The notes under the pieces are model-generated. The model saw only the letters and a program-made list of their open reading frames with translations. It ran no database searches and was not told where the DNA came from. DNA of 64,000 nucleotides from Sandaracinus amylolyticus. GTDB lineage: Bacteria; Myxococcota_A; Polyangia; Polyangiales; Sandaracinaceae. Where the stretch lies: contig NZ_CP011125.1 in NCBI RefSeq assembly GCF_000737325.1, positions 2,728,001 to 2,792,000 on the forward strand, in the 5' to 3' direction. The translations under genes and the position numbers were made by a program. Shown here piece by piece: positions 18,377 to 27,900 of this stretch. Position 1 is the stretch's first letter. Each line of letters starts with the position of its first letter.

Positions 18377-21300
18377 TCAGCGGCGCGCCGCACCACCGCG
18401 GCGGCGACGGGCGAGCGCGACCGCCACCAGCACCAGCGGGAGGAGCCCGGTGCTCGCAGAGCCATTCGCCGTGTGCACCCGGCAACCGCAGCCACCGCCC
18501 GCGTCCGCCGGCGTCACGCCACCGTCGTCGGTCGCCGGCGCGCTGCCGTCTGCGCCGTGCGTCGCTGCATCGGTGCCAGCATCCGAGCCCGCGCTCGCGC
18601 CAGCATCGTCGTCGGAACCACCATCGTTGCCGGAGCCACCATCGTCCGCGCCCGCATCGCTCGCGGTGCCCGCGTCGTCGGTCGAGGCCGACCCTGCGTC
18701 GGTGCCGGCGTCCGCACCGGCGTCGCCGCAGGAGGGGTCGGGCACCCAGGAGCAGCCTACGGCCGGATCACACGCGTCCCGAGTGCACGGATCGAAGTCC
18801 TCGCAGCGAATCGGGTGACCGCTCCGGCACACGCCCGCCGCACATTGCTCCCCGCCGTTGCAGAGGTCGCCGTCGAGACACGGCGTGCCGTCCTCGGCGT
18901 GCGCATCCTCCGGGCACGCGATCGACGTGCCGTCGCATACGTCGGCGACGTCGCACGCGCCGCTCGCGGTGCGACACACTGTGCTCGCGCGGACCGGTCC
19001 GCAGAGTCCGTCCACCGCCGCGCCGGCGGCGACGCTGCACGCCATGCAGTCGGGCGCACCGCCCCCGCACCCCGACACGCAGCACACGCCGTCGACGCAG
19101 GTCCCCGATCCGCACTCGCGAGACGACGTGCACGCGGACCCGAGTGCGTCGCCGACGCTGATGCGCCGCAGGTGCGAGCGCACGACGCGATCGCGCGGAT
19201 CGGTGCGAAGGTACGCGAGCTGGAGATCGTCGTTCCCGTTCGAAACCAGGCTCCCGAAGCGCGTGACGAGCTCCTGCGCGACCACGAAATCCGCGCCGAT
19301 CGTCTGGCCGGTCGCGTCGATCACGCGGCCGCGGATCTCGGTCGTCCCGTGCGCGTCGCCGCGCGCCCAGAGCACCACCGCGCGCGTGCCGCCCCAGCCT
19401 GCGATCACGTCGCGCACGGGGTTGCGCCAGTCGTCCGTCGCGATGGTCGTGACGGGCCCCGGGACGCCCGCGCCCGAGACGAACGCCCAGTGCACGCTCG
19501 AGTCGGACGTGCCGGAGCGCGAGGTCCAGGTGACGAGCCATCCGTCTCCACACCGCGACACGCGCGGCACCGCCGCGCGCTCCGCGCCGACGCCGATCGC
19601 GATCGACGCACGGTCGAGCACCTCGCCGTTCGGGTCGAGGCGGATGCCGTACACGTTCGGTTCGCCGTCTCGCGTGTCGACCCATGCCGCGAGGTACCCG
19701 CCGCTCGACGCGCCGATCGCGGGATCGCTCTCGTTCGCGCTCGAGAGCGTGAGCGAGAACGTCGCCGAGTCGACCGGCGTGCCGTCATCGCGGAACCGAC
19801 CTGCGTGGATGCCGCTCTCGCCCGCGTAGTACGAGGCCACGGCGACGTAGCCGCCGGACGGGCCTCGCGCGAGGTCCCGCACGACCGTCGACGAGTAGAG
19901 GGCGGGCAGCGTCGTTCCCGTGGCGATCGGTGCTCCCGTCGCGTCGAGGAACTGGAATGCGATCGCGCCCTCGTACGGCGTCGTGGCGACGGCGTACGCG
20001 CCGCCGGCCCCACCGGGCGCGAGCGGCCCGGCCGAGAGCGCTGTGTCGAGGTACTGCGGCGCGCCGAGCGGCGTGCCTTCGCTCGAGACGACGCGGGTGT
20101 AGGGCGCCAGCCCGTATGGCTCGCGGCCCTCCGTGAAGCGCGCGAGGTACTCGGTCCCGCCCGGCACGAGATCGACGCGGGCGTGGCTCTCGCTCGCGCG
20201 CGTCGTCAGCGGGACGCGCATCGTGGGCGCGCCGTGGACGAGCAGATCGCCGTACTGCTCGGTCAGGCGCGCGGTGCTCGTCTCGCCGTGCCACGCGAGG
20301 AGCGCGCGCGTTCCGTCGCTCGCGATCGAAGGGTCGAACTGCGCGCCGGAGAAGCTCGCGAGCGCCTCGTAGCGGAACGTCCCGGTCGCGGGCGCGAACG
20401 CGACCATCCCGAGGCGATGAGACTGCACGAACGGAATCAGCCATTCGCTCCCGACGCGCGCCGGCCGCCTCGTCCCCGGGACGGCGTCGATGCGGATCGC
20501 GAGGCCCGCGTACGCGCCGGTGTCGTCGAGCCGGACGGCGTGGAGCTCGAAGTGTCCCGCGCCCGAGGCGCGATGGAACGTGAGCAGGTGATCACCGGGT
20601 GGGCCCGCGGTGACGATGGCGGAGGTCTCTGCGAACGAGATCGAGGCCGCGAGCGGCACGCCGTCGGGGCTCGCGACGACACCCGCAGGCGAGAGCCGGG
20701 TGCCGAGCACGTCGGTCGGGCCCTCCGGATATCGCTGATCCGTATAGGTCACGAAGAACGTCGATCCGAGCCACGCGATCGAGGGTGAGTCCTGGGGCCC
20801 GGGCGCGCTCGCGACCGTGATCGGCGTTGGGTCGAGGATCGTCCCGTCCAGCGCGATGCGCGTCGCGACGACGTCGAGGTCGGTGCCGTTCCAGGACGAG
20901 CCCACGATGACCACGTGCGTGCCGTCGGTCGCGACGTCGGCGACGGACACACCGGCCGGCAGATCGACCCATTCGGAGGTGGATCCGTCGGGCTCGACGA
21001 CGACATAGCGACCGTTGCAGAAGAGCCAGACGCGCGATCCCACGAGCACCACGCGCGAGGTCGACTGGTCCAGGTACGCCGCAGAGCAGCGGGACGGCAG
21101 CGGACTCTCGCGCTCAGCGAGCACGGTGCCCGAGGGCGACACGCGCACGAGAGAGCCGGGCACCGCCGTGACGACGAGGTACTCGCTACCGTTCCAGACG
21201 ACGTGCGTGTCGTCGTGGTACGCGGCGTTCGGGACGTAGGTCGCCTCGGCCACCGCGATCGGCGCACCGACGAGCGGATCGAGGACGGAGGGGTACGCGG

Positions 21301-21904
21301 AGCGCACGAGGACGTCCGCCGGCACTTCGAGCGTGATCTCCGAACCGGTCCAGCGCGCGGGCACCGGCGTGCGCACGCCGTTCGCGTCGATCCACGTGCC
21401 GTGCGTGTAGAGGATCGTGGTGCCGGCCGCCGCGAGCTCGATGCCGCGCGCGGTCTCCGTCGCGCGCTCGACGCCCGAGACCGCGACGGTCACGGCCAGC
21501 GGGCCGGTGCCCGGCGGCGCATGCTCGAAGGACCAGGACTGCTCGAGCACGCGCCCCCCAGCTCGCCACGTTTCGACGACGCGCTCGCGGGCGAGGTGGA
21601 GCCGATCGTGATCGCGCTGCGGCTCGGCGTCGTCGGACGCGAGCTCGAGGTCACCGCGGCGCAGCGAGCGCGTCGCGAACGCCGCACGCGCGCTGCCGAT
21701 CTCGAGCGTGACCGATGCGCCACGCGAGCGGGCGCGGTATTCGGGTGCGCTCACCGAGAGCGCGCCGCCGTACGGCGCCCACTCGAGCCCGCTCAACACG
21801 ACGACGTCGTCTCGTGTCGGCGCCGCGCTCGCGGGGGCTGGCTCGAGGGACCGACTGCACGCGAGCACGAGCAGGAGGACGAACGCGGGGGCGAGGCGCG
21901 GCAT
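18377..21904 (-). CDS. Large exported surface protein with MYXO-CTERM-like tail
   Basis: A 1175-residue protein. The N-terminus is a signal peptide with a possible lipobox (LLLVLACSRS, Cys16). Residues about 200-900 carry repeated beta-strand units with motifs such as WNGSEYLVV, WVDTRDGEPNVYG and GIRLDPNGEVLD, typical of propeller-like myxobacterial surface proteins. A Cys-rich region follows (CTSSRECGSGTCVDGVC and similar), then a long Asp/Ala/Gly/Ser spacer. The end is a MYXO-CTERM-like sorting signal: GCGCR, a hydrophobic helix and an Arg cluster. It should be displayed on the cell surface or released after processing. Ligand or role unknown. Confidence 0.85.
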   Translation of the reverse strand: MPRLAPAFVLLLVLACSRSLEPAPASAAPTRDDVVVLSGLEWAPYGGALSVSAPEYRARSRGASVTLEIGSARAAFATRSLRRGDLELASDDAEPQRDHDRLHLARERVVETWRAGGRVLEQSWSFEHAPPGTGPLAVTVAVSGVERATETARGIELAAAGTTILYTHGTWIDANGVRTPVPARWTGSEITLEVPADVLVRSAYPSVLDPLVGAPIAVAEATYVPNAAYHDDTHVVWNGSEYLVVTAVPGSLVRVSPSGTVLAERESPLPSRCSAAYLDQSTSRVVLVGSRVWLFCNGRYVVVEPDGSTSEWVDLPAGVSVADVATDGTHVVIVGSSWNGTDLDVVATRIALDGTILDPTPITVASAPGPQDSPSIAWLGSTFFVTYTDQRYPEGPTDVLGTRLSPAGVVASPDGVPLAASISFAETSAIVTAGPPGDHLLTFHRASGAGHFELHAVRLDDTGAYAGLAIRIDAVPGTRRPARVGSEWLIPFVQSHRLGMVAFAPATGTFRYEALASFSGAQFDPSIASDGTRALLAWHGETSTARLTEQYGDLLVHGAPTMRVPLTTRASESHARVDLVPGGTEYLARFTEGREPYGLAPYTRVVSSEGTPLGAPQYLDTALSAGPLAPGGAGGAYAVATTPYEGAIAFQFLDATGAPIATGTTLPALYSSTVVRDLARGPSGGYVAVASYYAGESGIHAGRFRDDGTPVDSATFSLTLSSANESDPAIGASSGGYLAAWVDTRDGEPNVYGIRLDPNGEVLDRASIAIGVGAERAAVPRVSRCGDGWLVTWTSRSGTSDSSVHWAFVSGAGVPGPVTTIATDDWRNPVRDVIAGWGGTRAVVLWARGDAHGTTEIRGRVIDATGQTIGADFVVAQELVTRFGSLVSNGNDDLQLAYLRTDPRDRVVRSHLRRISVGDALGSACTSSRECGSGTCVDGVCCVSGCGGGAPDCMACSVAAGAAVDGLCGPVRASTVCRTASGACDVADVCDGTSIACPEDAHAEDGTPCLDGDLCNGGEQCAAGVCRSGHPIRCEDFDPCTRDACDPAVGCSWVPDPSCGDAGADAGTDAGSASTDDAGTASDAGADDGGSGNDGGSDDDAGASAGSDAGTDAATHGADGSAPATDDGGVTPADAGGGCGCRVHTANGSASTGLLPLVLVAVALARRRRGGAARR

Positions 21905-21967
21905 CCCGTGAGCGTACCAGCGCCGAGCGCGGGCGCGGCGACGGGGACGCGCGAGCCTGCGAGCGGC

Positions 21968-24900
21968 TCAGCGCCTCGGACCGAGGAGCTGCGCCGCGAG
22001 CTCCGCGAGCCACGCGTCCTTCGCCGCGTCACCCGTCGACGGCGCGCGGCCGCTGGTGATCATCGTCGCGAGCTCGGGGCCGAGGACCGACGCGCGCGAC
22101 GCGAGCACCTCGCTGATCGTCGCGAGCGGGAGCATCGCGCCCGTTCGCTGCGCGCGCTCGTCCGCGGCGCGCTCGAGCGAGGCATCGTGCTCGAACGGGG
22201 CCTCGCGCTCGTGCCCGGGCCCGAGCGCGTTGATCGCCGCGAGCACGCGATCGGTGCGCTCCTTGTACGGCATCGCCTGGAGCTCGACCGGGTCGATCGG
22301 CGCGCCCACGAAGTAGTCCTGGCGGCCCATCCCGAACGGCATCTCGATGCGCTCGGCGAGCGGCTCGCGCGGCAGGCCCCCGACGAAGCGCACCGGCACG
22401 ATCGGCGTGCCGAGCGTGATCGCCATGTCGACGAACACGCCGCTCATCTTCGTGATCGGCTGCGCGCACGAGAGCGCGCGCGTGCCCTCGACGTGGATCA
22501 CGACGTTCTTGCCCGACGAGCGCATCATCGCGCCGAGCTCGCCGAGGATCGTCGGGAGCGACGCGGGATCGCTGCGATCGAAGTACGCGATCACGCGCGG
22601 GTCGACGACGCCCGGGTACGCGAACGCGTGCATGATCAGCTTGCCGAGCCAGGTGTCGCGGTGCTCCTTCTTCGCGAGCGTCAGCGTGCTCAGCCCGTTG
22701 AGCGCCGAGATCGTGATCCCGAAGAGCAGCGACTCGACGCCGACCTGGTGGTTCGCGAGGAAGAGCGCGCTCTTGCCGCGGATCTTCGCGAACGCATCGG
22801 GATCGGCGAGGTGCACGCGGCGCACGAAGCGCTCGATCAGCGTGAGGAAGAGATCCTCGCCCGCCCACGCGCCGATGCCGAACCTCTCGCGCCAGAACGC
22901 GCGGATCGGCGCGACGTCGAGCGCGATCGGCGCGGCGTCCTTCACGACCATCGAGGTCTCGTCGCGCGAGACGCTCACCACACGCGGCCCGAGCGGCTCG
23001 TGCGCCGAGCGCGCGCGAACGCCGTCCACCTCGACGCGCGACGGATGCGACGCAGTGCTGCGCGCGACGTGATCCTTGATCGCGACCTCGGTCGCGACGT
23101 CGCGCCCGCTCGGGATCGCGTAGACGCGCTCCACGGTGCCCGGCAGCCAGTTGCTCGCGGCGAGATCGCGCACGTCGAGCTTCGACGTCGACGCGTCGAT
23201 CGGCTGCGCGAGCGCGACGCCGCTCACGTGCTTGCGATCGCGCAGGAACGCCTGGCGCGCGAGCGGAGGGGCCACGCCAATCGGGCCCTTCGGGAGCAGC
23301 ACCTCGACGAGATCGATCTCGCACCAGACGCGATCACCCGTGACGAGCTGGAGCGAGACGCGCGCGTGGCCGTCGAAGCCCGCCGCGCGTGCTTCGACGC
23401 GCACCTCGCCGCCCGTCGGCGCGGCCGCGAAGAACGCCGCGCGCTCGATGCGATACGGATACGCCGCGCGCCCCGGCGGGATCCGCGCGTCCCACGACTC
23501 CATCGCGTCGTGGGGCACGCCGTGGGTCGCCGCGTCGAGCACGATCGGGTGCAGCTCGCCGGTCTTGCCGCTCGCATCGAGGCGCGCGCTCGATCCCGCG
23601 CGGCCCATCTTCAGCTCGCGCTGGCGCTGGAACGTCGGGCCGTGGAAGAGCTGTCCCGTCGAGTACGGCGAGGGCACGACGCGCGCGTCGGCGAGCGGCG
23701 CGAGCGGTGCGGGCGCCGCGGGGTACGCGCCGACGCGCACCTTCGCGGTCGCCGCGGGCTCGAAGCGCGACAGGCGCGGATCACGCGCGTCGCGGAACAC
23801 CTCGAGCACCGCGTCGAGCACGCCTTCCTGCGCGCTCGGCGTGACGCGCGCACGGATCTTCGCGGGGCCGCTCGCGGTCGTGATCCATCGCTGGATCTGC
23901 ATCTCGCGCACTTCGATCACGTCGCGACCGGTCGCGCGCTTCGCCGCTGCGGCGATGCGATCGAGCATCGACATCGCGGGCAGCGCGGGGATCACCCACG
24001 TCGGGCAGTGATCGGCGATCGACGCGGGATCGATCGTCTCTTCACCGTCGTCGCTCGTCGTCGGCGCGTCGCCGTCGTCGACGATCCGCATCCCGAGGTT
24101 CTTCGCGTCGTAGATGCGCTTGCCGTCCACCCACAGCGACGCGTCGGCGATCGCGAACGCGCCGCGCTCGTCGCGACCGACCTCGGTCACCTCGAGCGTG
24201 CAGCCGATCACGCCGTTCGTCGGCACGACCTGCCCGCGGTACTTCCACGTCAGCACCTTGCCGACCGCGATCGGCTCGAGGCGCGGGCGCTTCATGCCCT
24301 CGTGCATCTTCGTCTCCAGCATGAAGAGCTGGAGCAGCTGGCACATCGCCTCGATGCCGAGCGATCCGGGCTGCACCGGATCCTGGAAGAAGTGCGCCTT
24401 GAAGAACCACTCGCCGGGATCGACGTCCTTCTCGGCGCGCAGCGCGCCGAGGCCCTTCGCGCCGCCCTTCGGATCCCAGTGCACGACGCGGTCGAGCATC
24501 AGGAGGAACGGCGTCGCGAGCTTCGCGCTGCCGGTCGTGAGGTGCGCCGGGCGCGCGCGCAGATCGAGCACGGTGTCGCCGCCGCTCGCGAAGAGCGCGC
24601 GCTGCGCGTCGCTGATCGGAAGGCCCGCCTGGTTCTCGAACGCCGCCTTCGGAAAGAACCCGAACACGGTGTCGAGCGTGTAGACGAGCTGCTCTCCGAC
24701 GGTGCAGCGCACGTCGAACGCGACGATGATCATCGTGCCGCTCTTGCTGAGCGACTTGAGCTTCGCGTGCGTGCGCAGCGTGCCGCTCGACGGCAGCACC
24801 TCGGCGTGCAGCGTCCCCTTGCCGTCGAGGTTGCGGAAGAGGAGGTCCTCTTCGCTCGTGAGCGCGCACCCGACGTAGCTCGCGAGCCAACCACAGGGCT

Positions 24901-27900
24901 GGAGCGCGGCCTCCATGAGCACGCACATCGGCATGCTCGCGGCGCCGTTCTCCGCGAAGTACCAGGCGTCGCGCGGCACGTCGTAGTCGACGGTCACCTC
25001 CGCGCCCGACTTCGCCTCGCCCATCGGGCCCTTCACGTCGATGACGCGCGACATGAAGTGGTAGGGCGGCCCGGGCAGGCGCGCGACCTTCCGCACGCCG
25101 TCGAAGCGCTCGTAGATCTTGCCGAACGCGGTGCTCGGCTTGCCCCACGCGCATGCGAGCAGCGATGCGTAGTCGAACGGGAAGCCCTCGCTCGGACCGT
25201 TCGGCGCGCGCGCGACGGGCTTCTGCGGATCGGCCTGCGTCAGCGCGAGCGGCTCGTGGCCGGGCGCGGGCGGCAGCGCGTCGCCCGCGACGAGGCGCGG
25301 GTGCTGCGAGATCGGCCAGTCGGGCACGAGGCGCAGCCCCATGCGGCGCGTGTGGAACGCGCCGAGCCCGTCGACCGTGCAGAGCAGGTCCGCGTAGATC
25401 GTCGGGATCGGTCCGTCGTGGATCTCCTCGACGAAGACCTCGTAGACGAGCTCCTTCGACTCCGGCACGACCTGGCCGCGGCAGAGCATCTTGTAGGGCT
25501 CGCCGGTGACCGGCTCGAAGCGCCATCCGTCGCGCTCGACGGTCACGCCCTGCGCCGCGAGATAGAACGAGAGCGCCTGGAGGCAGCCCTCGAACATCAG
25601 CGTGCCCGGCATGCACGGGTCGTTGTGGAAGTGCCCGGGGAAGAACCAGTCGTCGGGCGTGATGTGGCGCGTCGCCTTGAGGTAGCCGCGCTTCCACGGG
25701 CCGCCGCTCGAGTCGAGCGCGTCGACGCGATCGAAGAACAGCATGCGCCCGCCCGCGATGCGCGGCGTGCGCACGTGCGCGTTCGTCGGCGTGAACGCGG
25801 GGCCGAAGCACGACACCACGTCGCCGCGCGCGAACGCGTCGAGGTGCTCGCGCTCGAACGTGGTGCGCGCGAGCGGCAGGAGCGGCGCGTCGACGCGCGC
25901 GTCCTTCACGATCTCCTGCTCCTCGGGCTTCCAGAGGATGCCCGCGGAGTCGTCGAGCTCGGCGCGCGTGAAGAAGCCGGCCTGGCCGCGGCGCACGGTG
26001 AGCACGGGCTCGCCCGCGGTGCCGTCGGGATTCACGACGCGGCAGTCGTAGTGGAAGAAGAAGAGCCGGACGTCGCCCTGGTTGGCGTGGCCGTCGACGT
26101 GGATGTCGTAGCGGATCGTCTCGCCGGGGACGGGCGGGCTGCGGTGATAGGTGAGCTCGCAGCCGAGCAGTCGATAGGCGCGCTTCCCCTTGTTGAGGAA
26201 GTCGGCGCCCATGTACGAGATGAGGAAGAGGTCCGCCTGACCCGCCTCGATGAGGATGCCCGCGGGCATGCGGCCCTCGTGGAGCCACCACGAGTCCCAG
26301 CGGATGTCGGTCTCGGTCCAGACGGTGCCCTTGCCGTCCTTGCCGATCACCGCGGCGCCGCCGTCCGACAGGCCGCGGCCGAGGATCCCGGGGACCGCCT
26401 CGATGCCGACGACACGATCCGCGAGGAGCATCGGCTCCATCGGCATGCGGACCTGCACGGCGTGCTCGTCCTGCTGCGCGAAGAGCTCGCCGAAGATCTC
26501 GGAGATGCGGCCGCCGGCGTGGATCTCGAGCTCGCTGCGCGACCAGCTGCGCCCGGTCGGGGGACGCGGCGGGTCGGGCTGGAGCGCGCGCGACCGCGTC
26601 GGGGCCGCGGGGCGCGCGGCGGGAGCACTCGACACGACACTCGGCGCGGCCGCGAGGACACTCGGAGGCTGCGACCGGACATCCGAGCTCGCCGGGACGA
26701 CACTCGGAGGCTGCGACCGGACATCCGAGCTCGCCGGGACGACACTCGGAGGCTGCGACCGGACATTCGAGCTCGCCGGGACGACACTCGGAGGCTGCGA
26801 CCGGACATCCGAGCTCGTCGGGACGACACTCGGAGGCTGCGACCGGACATCCGAGGTCGCCGGGACGACACTCGGAGGCTGCGACCCGACACTCGGAGCT
26901 GCCGCGGCGCCGCCGAGCAGGACGAACATCGCGCTCTGTCGCGCGCGGAGGAACTGCTCGTGGAGCGCGCTCTGCTGCGCGAGGAAGTCGCGATGCATCG
27001 CGCCGAGCGCGCGCTGGTGCTCCGCGACGCGCGCGAGGATCTGCGCGTGCGGGGACGAGGGCGACGGCGACGGCGCGTGCGACGGCGGCTGCGACGGCGA
27101 CGGCGACGGCGGGTGAGAGTGCGACGGCGACGGCGGGTGCGACGGCGACGGCGCGAGAGCGTGCGACGGCGACGGCGCGAGAGCGTGCGACGGCGACGGC
27201 GACGGCGAACGCGCGTGCGCCTGGGCCTGTGCGGGCGCGTGGGGCTGCGCGGTCGGCTTCGCCGGGGTGAACGGCTCGTGGTGCTCCTTGCCGTTGAGGA
27301 TCGGCGGGAGGCTCGGGGCGGGATCCATTCGCTGCATACGAGGCTTCACCGGGAGGACGTCGACGCGCGGGGGCGCGGGATGCGCGGGCAGGCGCAGCAC
27401 CGGGCCGCTCGGGGCGGGCACCGGCTGGATGGGCGCGGGCGCGCTGCCTTCCGGCGCGCGCAGTCGGATCACCGAGCGCTCGCCCTCGAGCGCGTCGATC
27501 ACGATCTCGGCGCGGCGCTCTCGCCACCGCTCGATCGCGCCGGCGGCGACGCGCAGGCGCACGCCGTGGTGGATCGCGAGCGCGCCCGCCGCGACGTGCA
27601 CCAGGCCCCACGCCGCGTGCGCACGACCGAAGAGCGGCGCGAGCGACGTGCCCGCGTCACCGAGCGCCAGTGCTTCTCCGCGCGCATCGTCGTCGATCAC
27701 CGCGAGCACCGTCGCGCCTTCACGGCGCGCGTCGTCCTCGCGCATCAGCACGACGACGACCGCGGCATCGCCCGGCAGCTCCACGCGGCCGAGCACCGCG
27801 TCGCTCGCGCGCCGATGCACCGGCTCCGCGCTCGCGTCGACGGCGCCGACGTACGCGACGTCGATCTCGCGGCGCTCGAGCGCACGACGCGCGAGCTCGA

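Noticed and set aside
26661-26912. Regular 42-bp repeats that could suggest a CRISPR array
   Set aside because: Units are contiguous without unique spacers, keep the reading frame and encode a protein linker.
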